A stretch of DNA of 64,000 nt from Alphaproteobacteria bacterium (GCA_017649895.1 JAGCFW010000003.1:124001-188000), one strand, 5' to 3'; counted from the stretch's first letter, positions 45,735 to 56,596 are shown. Notes: generated from the sequence alone by a model not told the origin. Translations and numbers: made by a program.

Positions 45735-46883
45735 TTACCAAAGTGGGCTCATACTGCGCAACCGAGTAACTGTCTCTATGATTTTATCGGACACATACTC
45801 GACTTCGTCAAAAGTCGTAAACCGACCAAGTCCAATTCTCAAAGAGCAATGAGCCAAATCTTCTCTAATCGAAATCGCCTTCAAAACATAAGACGGCTCA
45901 AGAGATGCCGAAGTACACGCAGACCCCGAAGAAATGCAAACTTCAGGCATACCCAACATTATACTTTCGCCCTCAACTCCTTCAAAACTAAAATTCAAAC
46001 ATCCCGGTATTCTTCTTTCACGATCTCCGTTCAGATAAACCTTCTCGAGGCGCGACAAGATCTTGTCGATGAAATAATTTTTCATCTCGGTCAGTCGCCG
46101 CGATTCTTGAACCATTTCGTTTTTTGCAATTTCGCAGGCCTTCCCGAGACCGACACACAGAGGAACGGGCAAAGTTCCCGAACGAATTCCTCTCTCCTGT
46201 CCGCCTCCGGAAAACAGCGGAGCCAAACGAATCCTTGGTTTGATACGAACATACAACGCCCCGACTCCTTTCGGTCCGTAAATTTTATGCCCAGAAATAC
46301 TCATCAAATCAACGTCGCCCGCATCGACTTCAACCTTTCCCACCGCCTGGGCAGCATCCGTGTGGAACAAAACTCCATGCTCTCGACAAAGCTTACTGAT
46401 CTCCTTTATCGGCTGAATCGTTCCAATCTCATTATTGACAGACATAATCGAGACCAAGATCGTGTCGTCATCAATCTCTTTTTTCAAAAAATCCATATCG
46501 ACAATGCCGTTGCTCAGAACGGGAGCAAATACCGCCTGATAACCTTCAGACCGAAGCGAACGAAAAGTTTCCAAAACGCACTTATGTTCGATCGTCGAGG
46601 TAATAATTTTCTTTCGATCACTTTTGTAATAGTGTACCGCACCTCTGATCGCTAAATTATTGGATTCAGTCGCTCCAGAGGTAAACACAATTTCACGAGA
46701 ATCCTTTGCTTTGATGAGATCCGCTATTTTCCTCCGAGAATCATCCACCGCATCATTTGCTTCGAGTCCCATGGCATGCCCCGAGTGAGGATTTCCGAAC
46801 TTTTCCGTAAAATATGGAAACATCTCCTCGACAACTCTCTTATCGCAGGGAGTTGTCGCCTGATAATCCATGTAAATATTCAT
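45735..46883 (-). CDS. iscS: Cysteine desulfurase IscS
   Basis: A 382-residue PLP enzyme that takes sulfur from cysteine as a persulfide. The PLP lysine is in SGHKIYGPKG, the active-site loop has SSGSACTSASLEPSYVL with the catalytic Cys, and the N-terminus YMDYQATTPCD matches IscS. It is the first gene of the isc operon and has a candidate promoter at 46903-46932. No iscR regulator precedes it; the divergent neighbour is an XRE-type regulator. It may also supply sulfur for tRNA thiolation. Confidence 0.97.
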   Translation of the reverse strand: MNIYMDYQATTPCDKRVVEEMFPYFTEKFGNPHSGHAMGLEANDAVDDSRRKIADLIKAKDSREIVFTSGATESNNLAIRGAVHYYKSDRKKIITSTIEHKCVLETFRSLRSEGYQAVFAPVLSNGIVDMDFLKKEIDDDTILVSIMSVNNEIGTIQPIKEISKLCREHGVLFHTDAAQAVGKVEVDAGDVDLMSISGHKIYGPKGVGALYVRIKPRIRLAPLFSGGGQERGIRSGTLPVPLCVGLGKACEIAKNEMVQESRRLTEMKNYFIDKILSRLEKVYLNGDRERRIPGCLNFSFEGVEGESIMLGMPEVCISSGSACTSASLEPSYVLKAISIREDLAHCSLRIGLGRFTTFDEVEYVSDKIIETVTRLRSMSPLW

Positions 46884-46902
46884 ATTAACACCTCTTCTTT
46901 AC

Positions 46903-46932
46903 ATTGTATGACAACACCATAGTGACTTGCAA
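46903..46932 (-). promoter_or_regulatory. Candidate promoter of the isc operon
   Basis: On the minus strand TTGCAA, 18-bp spacer, TACAAT, ending about 20 nt before the iscS ATG. AGAGGTG forms the ribosome-binding site. Confidence 0.5.
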
Positions 46933-47250
46933 TATTATTTGCGCGTATTTTCGTATTTCGATTTTTAACATTTTTTATTACTGACCTTATTGAAAACATA
47001 CAACTTTTAGTATATACCTACACCGATTCAAAAAGCCCCCAAATTATCTAATAACTTATTATTTTCTTTAAATAAAATCTAATTATTTGTATAATTTTTG
47101 AGATTTATCGATAAAAATTGCTTTGCAATTTATAGTTGTAACACTTTATTTATCAACATGTTTACAGAAAATTAGGAAAGAAAGGTTCCTTTGATATTCT
47201 TTAAAAAAATTCCATCTCATGCTAAAATAAAACGTATGGGGGGTGTTATT
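46933..47250. other. AT-rich divergent region between iscS and the XRE gene
   Basis: About 320 bp of strongly AT-rich DNA with no gene. It includes several A/T tracts and a TTGCAATTTATAGTTG stretch near 47125 that could serve the XRE promoter. No clear operator palindrome was found. Confidence 0.5.
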
Positions 47251-47646
47251 ATGGAATATGGTCCGGAAGTTACAAACTTAGATTCTTTTATCGGCCAGAA
47301 AGTTAAACTGAGACGTTCTTCGATGGGCATAACTCAGGTTGGACTCGGTGAAAAATTAGGGGTATCGTTCCAGCAAATTCAGAAGTATGAAAACGGTAAG
47401 AACAGGATCAGTGCCAGCACTTTATTTCAAATTTCAACTATTCTGGGTGTAAGTTTTTCATATTTCGTGGACGGATATATCAAAGATACTGTGCTGCACG
47501 ACGACCAAGATGTCTCATACCAAGTTCACGATGATAAAGAGTCGATTTTGTTGCTCAATTATTTTTCAAAAATTAAAGATCCAGATTTAAAAAGGCAGAT
47601 TTTGGATTTGGTTGAAAAAATGGCATCCCTTTCGGAGAATAATTAA
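47251..47646 (+). CDS. XRE-family transcriptional regulator
   Basis: A 131-residue DNA-binding protein. The helix-turn-helix spans about residues 14-68 (VKLRRSSMGITQVGLGEKLG, then VSFQQIQKYENGKNRISAS), very like the single-HTH regulators common in alphaproteobacteria. The start at 47251 (MEYGPEV) is chosen because GGGGGTG lies just before it; an upstream ATG twenty codons away lacks support. A C-terminal helix may dimerise. Position divergent to iscS raises the possibility of local regulation but no operator supports this. Confidence 0.88.
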   Translation: MEYGPEVTNLDSFIGQKVKLRRSSMGITQVGLGEKLGVSFQQIQKYENGKNRISASTLFQISTILGVSFSYFVDGYIKDTVLHDDQDVSYQVHDDKESILLLNYFSKIKDPDLKRQILDLVEKMASLSENN

Positions 47647-47647
47647 C

Positions 47648-47677
47648 TTTACCAGCCCAAAAATTGTGTGATAGTAT
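47648..47677 (+). promoter_or_regulatory. Weak candidate promoter of nadK
   Basis: TTTACC, 18-bp spacer, TAGTAT, ending 17 nt before the nadK start codon. Confidence 0.3.
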
Positions 47678-47694
47678 AGCTACCGGAGTGGTTC

Positions 47695-48453
47695 GTGAAA
47701 ATACATTTTGTCTATTCTTCTAACACAAAATCCCGTAGTGCCTACGAGGTGATGGCGAGGCTTTACGGGCAATATCCTGTTCACGAAGCCGATTGTGTTG
47801 TCGTGTTATCTGGGGACGGAATGATTCTCAGAGCATTTCACGAAAATTATCAGCATAACTTACCGATTTACGGCATGAATCGCGGCGAGTTAGGGTTTCT
47901 TACAAATAAATATCAAAAGGAAGATTTAGTTCAAAGAATAAAAAATGCTGTGCCGTTAAAATTTCACCCTCTTCGGGCATTAGTGGAAAAAGAAAACGGA
48001 GAAACTCATTCCGCAATTGCTGTCAACGAGGTATATATGCTCAGAGAGACCCATCAGTCGGCCAAATTGCAAGTAAAAATCGACGGAGTAGTCCGACTGG
48101 AAGAATTGGTATGCGATGGACTGATAACCTCCTCAGCTCTAGGAAGCACCGCTTACAATTACTCCGCCGGCGGACCCATTATTCCTTCAGGTGCGGCCCT
48201 AATGGCTCTAACACCGATTAGCTCGTTTCGTCCGAGATGCTGGCGAGGAGCGTTAATTCCGGAAGAAACTTGCGTTGAACTGAAAGTTTTGTATCATGAC
48301 TCTAGACCGGTCTGTGCAGTTGCTGATTACGTAGAATTTCGAAATGCTGTTAGTGTAAAGATTGTACAAGATAAATCTCTGACTTTTTCTCTTTTGATGG
48401 ATCCCGAAAACACTCTGGAGAAGAAGATTCTCGAAGAGCAGTTTGCCACTTGA
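47695..48453 (+). CDS. nadK: NAD kinase
   Basis: A 252-residue enzyme making NADP from NAD and ATP. It starts with GTG behind CGGAG. The conserved GGDG nucleotide-binding motif reads SGDG here (residues 39-42, VVLSGDGMIL), one substitution from consensus; the following YGMNRGELGFL block and VNEVYMLRETHQSAKLQVKI match the alphaproteobacterial short form, as does LGSTAYNYSAGGPIIP. Length is normal for this group. It is followed by rpmG with its own promoter overlapping the nadK stop. Confidence 0.92.
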   Translation: MKIHFVYSSNTKSRSAYEVMARLYGQYPVHEADCVVVLSGDGMILRAFHENYQHNLPIYGMNRGELGFLTNKYQKEDLVQRIKNAVPLKFHPLRALVEKENGETHSAIAVNEVYMLRETHQSAKLQVKIDGVVRLEELVCDGLITSSALGSTAYNYSAGGPIIPSGAALMALTPISSFRPRCWRGALIPEETCVELKVLYHDSRPVCAVADYVEFRNAVSVKIVQDKSLTFSLLMDPENTLEKKILEEQFAT

Positions 48454-48477
48454 GTTTTTCGTAACGCATGGTATAAT
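48450..48477 (+). promoter_or_regulatory. Promoter of rpmG
   Basis: TTGAGT, 16-bp spacer, perfect TATAAT; it overlaps the last codons of nadK and ends 24 nt before the rpmG ATG. Confidence 0.65.
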
Positions 48478-48501
48478 TTTCCCGTTTTATTGGAGTTTAA
48501 T

Positions 48502-48669
48502 ATGGCTAAATCAGCAACGATGCTTGTGAAGATGCTTAGCACTGCGGATACGGGCTTTTTTTATGTAAAGAAGAGAAATCCGAGAAAACAGCCGGAGAAA
48601 ATGGAAATGAGAAAATATGATCCGGTGGTGCGTAAGCATGTCCTCTTCAAAGAAGCAAAAATAAAATAA
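48502..48669 (+). CDS. rpmG: 50S ribosomal protein L33
   Basis: A 55-residue protein too short for common length cut-offs. The sequence [20 protein letters not shown] followed by YVKKRNPRK and the [20 protein letters not shown] end is the L33 signature. It lacks the two CxxC pairs, so it is the zinc-free (C-minus) form. GGAG precedes the ATG, TATAAT lies upstream, and a terminator follows at 48694, so it is monocistronic. Confidence 0.97.
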   Translation: MAKSATMLVKMLSTADTGFFYVKKRNPRKQPEKMEMRKYDPVVRKHVLFKEAKIK

Positions 48670-48693
48670 GTTTTTCTTTTGAGATTCATATGT

Positions 48694-48718
48694 ACCCGGC
48701 CGTTGGTCGGGTTTTTTG
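48694..48718 (+). terminator. Terminator of rpmG
   Basis: Stem ACCCGGCC/GGTCGGGT (8 bp, one G-U) with a 3-nt loop and TTTTTG tail. Confidence 0.85.
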
Positions 48719-48747
48719 TCTGATGCACAAGGGATGCTGCTTTTTTA

Positions 48748-50100
48748 TCACCTTATAGCGGTTTCTTTCTCTGAATCGATATCAGAACATCGGTAATTGC
48801 CTTTTCCGAATTCTGGGTAGTCTGCAGACAATGATCTTCTAGACAAAAGATATCTGTATAAATCAAAATCTCCGCTTGTTTTTAAAAATCTCTTCAAAAA
48901 TTCACGCGATTCTTCGTTATTTAATTTTTTTTCATTTACAACGATACCTGCTTGGAACCCCGTGTACGCCGGCCTTATAAGAGCATATCTGTGTGCTAGA
49001 TAGGATGACTCACTTATCAAATCGAATCCCCGTCTTGTTAACCCATACATCGCTCGGTATATTTTATCATTTTTAAAAATCGAGACATTCAATCGTTTTT
49101 TCAATATTGAAAAGGGTCCTACCCCTTCAAAATTGCCACAAAAATAACTTTGATCATCTCTTTGCTCAATTACCTGAGTTCCGCCATAGTCCGTGGCTTT
49201 TCCAAGATGTATCGAATATATTATTTGATATACTAAACTTGCTTCTCTCGGTATGATTCCCGTATTTACCTCAAAATCGTCCGTTCCAGATTCTGTTTTA
49301 TCCAACTTCAAAATTAATCCCCTTTGGTCCGTATTGAACCATTCTGGAGAAAATAGTATAAACTTATTTTCCCTGCAAAATTGCGCATATCTGCCAAAAT
49401 CTGATCTGCCTATTCTTCTTGCGTGTTTCCATACATAGCTTCCTGGTGTATAGGCTAAATCTACTTTGGGATCATCTTGCGGTAGAAATCTTATTTTCGA
49501 TAATCTTCTCTCTCCTGCTTTATATTTTGCGATCGACATACGTAATATCTCGCACCCCACTGGATCTTCGACAATCCTCTGTATATATCTCTCGAGTTCA
49601 TATTTCATCCATTCTTGAAATTTAATTGGCTTTATATTTGGTAATAGGGCTGTTCTCGGAAGCACTTCCAGCCCTCTGATTCCATCTCTTTCATTGGAAA
49701 ACACCACATTATTCGAACTATGATTTATGGACATGCGAGTTTCTTTATCTATAAAAATTATACTTTCACCATCATCAAATTTCCCCGGATATATTCCGCT
49801 TAGTCCCAGATCATCCAATTTAAAGGAAAAATCGCAGCAGCTTGATATAAAATTCTTAACCAGCTCTCTCTGATTTTCTTCCAAGCTTTTATTTACATTC
49901 CACGCTAAATCATAGCAACGTATTTCCTCACTAGAAGATAGATATATTTTCGGCCATTCCGATAAAGGTTGATTTATTTCAAATACTTTGTCTTGATATT
50001 CACTGACTTCAAAAAATCCTAATGCTGGAATATTTACGGTACTGAGAAATATCGACACGCCTAATATTCCGCATATCTTTACCTTTTTTTGTATCTGCAA
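48748..50100 (-). CDS. Secreted protein resembling a degenerate M91 (NleD-type) peptidase
   Basis: A 450-residue protein with a signal peptide (about residues 1-28). Residues 179-188 (DPVGCEILRM) and 361-379 (LISESSYLAHRYALIRPAY) resemble the PVGxxLL and ISENxxRxExGLPLRxxY blocks of the M91 effector peptidases. The HExxH helix expected between them is replaced by YQIIYSIHLG (291-300), so a zinc site is lost. This would be an inactive paralogue used for binding. The match is from memory of the family and short motifs only. No other domain is seen. It is convergent with rpmG. Confidence 0.45.
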   Translation of the reverse strand: MQIQKKVKICGILGVSIFLSTVNIPALGFFEVSEYQDKVFEINQPLSEWPKIYLSSSEEIRCYDLAWNVNKSLEENQRELVKNFISSCCDFSFKLDDLGLSGIYPGKFDDGESIIFIDKETRMSINHSSNNVVFSNERDGIRGLEVLPRTALLPNIKPIKFQEWMKYELERYIQRIVEDPVGCEILRMSIAKYKAGERRLSKIRFLPQDDPKVDLAYTPGSYVWKHARRIGRSDFGRYAQFCRENKFILFSPEWFNTDQRGLILKLDKTESGTDDFEVNTGIIPREASLVYQIIYSIHLGKATDYGGTQVIEQRDDQSYFCGNFEGVGPFSILKKRLNVSIFKNDKIYRAMYGLTRRGFDLISESSYLAHRYALIRPAYTGFQAGIVVNEKKLNNEESREFLKRFLKTSGDFDLYRYLLSRRSLSADYPEFGKGNYRCSDIDSEKETAIR

Positions 50101-50221
50101 TGCGTTCCTCTTTTCATAAAAATTAAAACCAGAGCAGTTTACTAAAAAATCAAAATATTTTTAATGAAATTATTTAAAAACTACAACAATAATTTCCGAA
50201 AAATTTACTTGATTCCAAAAA

Positions 50222-50254
50222 ACAAAAACCCCTGACTCAATACTGAGACAGAGG
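50222..50254 (-). terminator. Terminator of fabI
   Basis: On the minus strand CCTCTGTCTCA pairs with TGAGTCAGGGG (one mismatch and one G-U) around a 4-nt loop, followed by TTTTTGTT. Confidence 0.7.
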
Positions 50255-50284
50255 CACATTATGTTGAAACCGTTTGTTTAAAAA

Positions 50285-51085
50285 TTAAACTTTCGAAATA
50301 TCTGGGGCATCAGCCGCTTTCATACCTATCACATGGTAACCGGAATCGGCATGAACTACCTCTCCCGTAACCCCGCTGGACAATCGACTGAGCAAATACA
50401 CTCCTGTACCCCCGACATCTTCCAGTGTTGTATTTCTTTTCAGAGGGGAATTGTACTGATTCCATTTCAAAATATACCTGAAATCATCAATTCCGTTCGC
50501 TGCCAAAGTTTTCACAGGACCAGCGGAAAGTCCGTTAACTCGGATTCCTCTGTCTCCGAAGTCCACCGCCAAGTAGCGGATACTGGCTTCCAAGGCCGCC
50601 TTAGCGACCCCCATAACATTATAATTCGGAAGAACTCTTTCGGATCCGATATATGTCAAAGTCAGAATCGACGCATCATCCGCCAGATATTTATCCGCAT
50701 GCTGACACACAGCTGTCAGCGAATAACAAGAAATGTCCATAGTTTTTAAAAAATTCGCACGAGTCGTGTTTACATACTTGCCCATCAACTCATTTCTGTC
50801 CGAAAAAGCAATCGCATGGACAATAAAATCGATCTTGCCGAATTTCTGTCCGACTCTTTCGAAAAGAGAAACTAAACTGGAGTCGTCGGTAACATCGCAC
50901 TCTATCATCTCAACTCCGCCCAGAGAATCCGCCAAAGGCTTAACTCTCTTGTAAAGAACTTCCGACTGGTAACTAAACACCATTTCCGCGCCCTGACTTG
51001 CAAGTTCCTTCGCAATTCCCCAAGCAAGAGAATGATCGTTAGCAACGCCCATTACGATGCCCTTCTTACCTTCCATTAATTTCAT
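50285..51085 (-). CDS. fabI: Enoyl-ACP reductase FabI
   Basis: A 266-residue short-chain dehydrogenase-type enzyme that carries out the last step of each fatty-acid elongation round with NADH. The nucleotide site GVANDHSLAWGIAKELASQG is characteristic, with ECDVTDDSSL, the catalytic Tyr/Lys pair in YNVMGVAKAALEASIRYLA and the AGPVKTLAANGI substrate loop. It is separated from ihfA by 50 bp on the same strand and has its own terminator. Triclosan and isoniazid-like drugs target this family. Confidence 0.96.
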   Translation of the reverse strand: MKLMEGKKGIVMGVANDHSLAWGIAKELASQGAEMVFSYQSEVLYKRVKPLADSLGGVEMIECDVTDDSSLVSLFERVGQKFGKIDFIVHAIAFSDRNELMGKYVNTTRANFLKTMDISCYSLTAVCQHADKYLADDASILTLTYIGSERVLPNYNVMGVAKAALEASIRYLAVDFGDRGIRVNGLSAGPVKTLAANGIDDFRYILKWNQYNSPLKRNTTLEDVGGTGVYLLSRLSSGVTGEVVHADSGYHVIGMKAADAPDISKV

Positions 51086-51135
51086 CTACAAAACTCCATT
51101 TTAAATACGCTACAAAACTTCCTAACTACACTCTA

Positions 51136-51435
51136 TTACAATTCTTCATTAACTTTTTTCTTTAAAATCGGGGAAGCTCGAAAAGAAACTGTCCTTCTGG
51201 CTGAAATAACAGCCGGCTCCTTTGTTTTCGGATTCCTTCCCATACGCTCCTTCTTGTCGTGAACCTTAAAAGTTCCGAATCCCGTCAGCTTCACATCTTC
51301 GCCGTCCACAAGAGCCTCGGAAATCTCCGAAAGAACCTCGTGAATAAACTCCAAAGCCTCAAATTTTGTAACCTGAAACTCTGCAGTTATTGCTTCAGCT
51401 ATATCTGAGCGTGTTAATGTTTTTACTTTAGTCAT
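51136..51435 (-). CDS. ihfA: Integration host factor alpha subunit
   Basis: A 99-residue DNA-bending protein of the HU/IHF family. It begins MTKVKTLTRSDIAEAI, has the conserved VKLTGFGTFKVHDKKERMGR core and GRNPKTKEPAVISARR arm that inserts in the minor groove. Its position after fabH in an rpmF-plsX-fabH-ihfA order is typical of alphaproteobacteria. It bends DNA at promoters and recombination sites, usually as a heterodimer with IhfB. Confidence 0.93.
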   Translation of the reverse strand: MTKVKTLTRSDIAEAITAEFQVTKFEALEFIHEVLSEISEALVDGEDVKLTGFGTFKVHDKKERMGRNPKTKEPAVISARRTVSFRASPILKKKVNEEL

Positions 51436-51518
51436 CTTTTTCCCTTACATCCTTATCAGAACGAGCCAACATTTTTATTCCAGTCATTTCCCTTTTTCAC
51501 ATATTAAAAATTTGTCTT

Positions 51519-52472
51519 TTACATTCTTATCAGAGCGGCTCCCCAAGTAAATCCTGCTCCCATCGACAATAACACGATATTTTTATTCGTACTAATTGTA
51601 TCTTTTATTTCATTCAACGCCAATGGAATAGTCGCTGCCGAAGTATTGGAATGCTTATCTATGGTCACCACTACTTTTTTCGAATCTATTTTCAACACAT
51701 CTATCAGTTTGTTAATGATTCTGACATTCGCTTGATGAGGAACAATCAAATCAATATCGTCGATAGTTAATTTATTTTGCTCCAGAAGTTCATAAAAAGA
51801 ATCACAAAACTTTTCGACAGCAAACTTAAAAACCTCGCGCCCCTTCATGGTAACCACACCAGCATTCTGAGTCGTAGCTACACCCCCGCTGGTTATCAAA
51901 AAATCCGTGCAACTGCCGTCGGAGTAGATCTTGCAATACTGAATTCCTTTATTGGTACTTTCCTCTGCTTTGAGAACTACTGCCCCCGCTCCGTCACCGA
52001 ACAAAACACAGCTCGCCCTGTCGCTCCAATCCAAAATTTTTGAAAAACTGTCTGCTCCTATTACCAAAGCGTGTTTCGCTCTCCCTGTTTTTATGAAAGA
52101 GTCAGCAACATCCAGAGCGTAAATAAATCCGCTGCAGGCTGCGCTCACATCAAATGCAGGACATCCATTGGTAATGTTCAGATTTTTCTGAACCACACAC
52201 GCGGTTGCCGGAAAAGTATAATCCCCGGTAGTTGTTCCAACCACGATCAAATCTATATCGTTCGGAGAAACTTTCGCGAAATCCAACGCATCTTTCGCGG
52301 CTTTCGTCGCCAAAGTAGAGGTAGTTTCGCCCTCGCTTATTACATACCTCTGCTTAATTCCTGTTCTTTGAGAAATCCACTCATCGGAGGTATTCAAACT
52401 CGCCGGCAACTCGTCATTTTTAATACATTTTTGAGGTAAAGCTCCGCCAAATCCAACAACAACCGATTTCAT
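51519..52472 (-). CDS. fabH: 3-oxoacyl-ACP synthase III FabH
   Basis: A 317-residue thiolase-fold enzyme that starts fatty-acid synthesis by condensing acetyl-CoA with malonyl-ACP. The catalytic Cys113 is in FDVSAACSGFIYAL, the His in VPHQANVRI and the Asn in DKHSNTSAATIP. Length and motifs are normal. Its start overlaps the plsX stop by 4 nt, so the two are probably cotranslated. Confidence 0.97.
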   Translation of the reverse strand: MKSVVVGFGGALPQKCIKNDELPASLNTSDEWISQRTGIKQRYVISEGETTSTLATKAAKDALDFAKVSPNDIDLIVVGTTTGDYTFPATACVVQKNLNITNGCPAFDVSAACSGFIYALDVADSFIKTGRAKHALVIGADSFSKILDWSDRASCVLFGDGAGAVVLKAEESTNKGIQYCKIYSDGSCTDFLITSGGVATTQNAGVVTMKGREVFKFAVEKFCDSFYELLEQNKLTIDDIDLIVPHQANVRIINKLIDVLKIDSKKVVVTIDKHSNTSAATIPLALNEIKDTISTNKNIVLLSMGAGFTWGAALIRM

Positions 52473-53524
52473 TTCTTCCCTTCTGCCTCTTTCTGTACTT
52501 CCACCTCGGCCTCGTAGTGCAACTTTGACCTTTCCAGCTGATCCTGAATACGATCAAAAATATTCCGCTTTAGAACATTCATGGTAAATCTTACGGCATT
52601 CGCAAAACCAACATCGTCCGTCCCTCCGTGGCTCTTTACCACAACCCCGTTGAGTCCCAAAAGAACCGCCCCGTTGTACAGACGCGGGTCCAATTTCTTC
52701 TTCAACTTACTGAGAGACGGTAATGCCAGCAACGCTCCGATCTTGGAAAGAAACGAACCAGCCAAAGCACCTTTTAACTCAGAAACTATAAATTTCGCCG
52801 TCCCTTCCATGGTTTTGAGGAAAACATTTCCGGTAAAACCATCGGTTACAATAACATCTACAACGCCTTTGTTTATATCATCACCCTCAACAAACCCGAC
52901 ATAGTTATCAAACAATTTCTTGAGAATTTCCGAAGTTTGCTTAACTAACTTATTGCCTTTGCATTCTTCTGAACCGATATTCAGCAAAGCGACCGATACG
53001 TCTTCCTTTTCAAAAACCGAACGAGCCAGAGCCTCTCCCATAATTGCAAAATCCACCAAATTTTTCACGGAACATTCCGCATTGGCTCCAAGATCTAAAC
53101 ACACCGTGTTAGCTTTTTTTCCGGGAATAACAGTTCCGATGGCCGGCCTCTCTATACCTTCAATTGTTTTTAAAATGATTTTGGACAAAGCCATGTAAAG
53201 ACCTGTATTTCCCGCAGAAATGACCGCGGAAGCCTCACCCGACTGAACAGCCTGTATAGCCATTCCCATACTGGTATTTTTTCCGGTACGCAGAGAGGAC
53301 ATAACATCCATGTCAGACGTTATAACGGCATCAGCATGACGAATCTCGTAAGATACCCCCTCGAGAAAATCTTTCTCACACTTACTCAAGACTTCGCTAT
53401 TACCGAAAATCAAAAAATGGGAATCCGTCCCTTTGAATTGAGACAACCCCTTCAGAACTGCTTCCGGGGCGTTATCTCCACCCATGCCATCTATAGCGAT
53501 AATCTGTCGACCGGAAGTAGTCAT
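52469..53524 (-). CDS. plsX: Phosphate acyltransferase PlsX
   Basis: A 351-residue enzyme that makes acyl-phosphate from acyl-ACP, the first step toward phosphatidic acid. The start [20 protein letters not shown] has the family opening IAIDGMGGD; EGVSYEIRHADAVITSDMD, IGTVIPGKKANTVCLDLGAN and YNGAVLLGLNGVVVKSHGG follow. I use the ATG at 53524, which overlaps the rpmF stop as TAATG, rather than a longer frame through rpmF. It overlaps fabH by 4 nt. Confidence 0.96.
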   Translation of the reverse strand: MTTSGRQIIAIDGMGGDNAPEAVLKGLSQFKGTDSHFLIFGNSEVLSKCEKDFLEGVSYEIRHADAVITSDMDVMSSLRTGKNTSMGMAIQAVQSGEASAVISAGNTGLYMALSKIILKTIEGIERPAIGTVIPGKKANTVCLDLGANAECSVKNLVDFAIMGEALARSVFEKEDVSVALLNIGSEECKGNKLVKQTSEILKKLFDNYVGFVEGDDINKGVVDVIVTDGFTGNVFLKTMEGTAKFIVSELKGALAGSFLSKIGALLALPSLSKLKKKLDPRLYNGAVLLGLNGVVVKSHGGTDDVGFANAVRFTMNVLKRNIFDRIQDQLERSKLHYEAEVEVQKEAEGKK

Positions 53525-53712
53525 TACGCTTCTTGACGCCTGTCTTTCAAAATCTGACGACCGTTGTACATACCGCACACTTTGCACAGGTGATGCGGAA
53601 GCTTAGATTCTCCGCAATTTGGACATGCTACAACATTGACAGGTGTAAGAGCCAAGTGCGACCTGCGCATATTTCTCTTTGATTTAGAAACCTTTTTCGT
53701 AGGTACTGCCAT
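53524..53712 (-). CDS. rpmF: 50S ribosomal protein L32
   Basis: A 62-residue protein with the L32 N-terminus [19 protein letters not shown] and four zinc-type cysteines (CPNCG and CKVCG). Gene order rpmF-plsX-fabH links ribosome and lipid synthesis and is widely conserved. It is the first gene of the operon; its stop overlaps plsX. Confidence 0.97.
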   Translation of the reverse strand: MAVPTKKVSKSKRNMRRSHLALTPVNVVACPNCGESKLPHHLCKVCGMYNGRQILKDRRQEA

Positions 53713-53725
53713 GTTAATCTCCTAA

Positions 53726-55882
<2,157 letters not shown>

Positions 55883-55926
55883 GATCGAAAAACGACTTAC
55901 ATCTCCCCTTCCGAACTATTTCCAAT

Positions 55927-56163
55927 TTACTGAATTTTGCACCGTTGATCCACGACCCCCTTTATCGTTTGCACAATTTGAATCATACTCAGAGCCATTC
56001 CCTTTATCATTTTCCAAACTATCGGAGCAATCGCACAAACAATTTTTGAAATTAAAATTACCGTCTTTTTCAATATTGCAATTATCGTAGGTGCCACCCG
56101 CAAAATCTCTGATATTATTTTTCTGATAAAATCTGAAATCATAAAAGATGTTTCTTTCGACAT
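55927..56163 (-). CDS. Small hydrophobic membrane peptide (78 residues)
   Basis: A short frame starting at 56163 behind TTGGAG. The product is almost wholly hydrophobic and basic with no acidic residues in the middle (AILKKTVILISKIVCAIAPI, IVWKMIKGMALSMIQIVQTI), like pore-forming peptides, holins or bacteriocins. It starts 16 nt after a 37-residue hydrophobic gene on the same strand. No immunity protein is recognised. Function unknown. Confidence 0.55.
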   Translation of the reverse strand: MSKETSFMISDFIRKIISEILRVAPTIIAILKKTVILISKIVCAIAPIVWKMIKGMALSMIQIVQTIKGVVDQRCKIQ

Positions 56164-56178
56164 GACAATCTCCAATAT

Positions 56179-56292
56179 TTATTTTTTAGATATTGCCCGG
56201 TACGCATTCATAATCATTGGTATAAATTTAAGAACCAAGTAAGCTACCAAAATTTGCGGAAACCATGTTATCAGTGTCCAAAGTATACTCAT
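56179..56292 (-). CDS. 37-residue membrane peptide
   Basis: A short frame behind AGGAG (spacing 6) reading MSILWTLITWFPQILVAYLV and then LKFIPMIMNAYRAISKK. One transmembrane helix followed by a basic tail. It leads the two-gene unit with the 78-residue peptide. No family recognised. Confidence 0.55.
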   Translation of the reverse strand: MSILWTLITWFPQILVAYLVLKFIPMIMNAYRAISKK

Positions 56293-56383
56293 TTTTTTCT
56301 CCTATATTTACCTAAAATAGATATAAGGGCAATTTTTTTGATCACAAGTAATTTTAAAAAATTTTTGTAAAAAATTTGAATTT

Positions 56384-56554
56384 TTAAGTGAAGACTATTT
56401 TGGAACAGGAATTTTTGAGAGTATTCACATCCCGATACTCTCGATCCAGCTCTTCACAGCTGAATTTTTTGTATTCATCAACGTATTTATTTTTGTTGAC
56501 TCCTGTACATCCCCTCAAAAGAAACGACAAAACTATCACTTTGCTCTTGTTCAC
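56384..56554 (-). CDS. Small lipoprotein
   Basis: A 56-residue frame starting with GTG behind AAAGGAGGT, a near-perfect ribosome-binding site. The signal peptide ends in FLLRGC, a lipobox-like site, and the short mature part has FSCEELDREYRDVNTLKNSC with two more cysteines. The CEEL motif is common in small lipoproteins of alphaproteobacteria. It lies between miaA and the two membrane peptides on the same strand. Function unknown. Confidence 0.65.
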   Translation of the reverse strand: MNKSKVIVLSFLLRGCTGVNKNKYVDEYKKFSCEELDREYRDVNTLKNSCSKIVFT

Positions 56555-56596
56555 AATACCTCCTTTAAAACGGAAAAACTCTCGTGGGATATCAAA

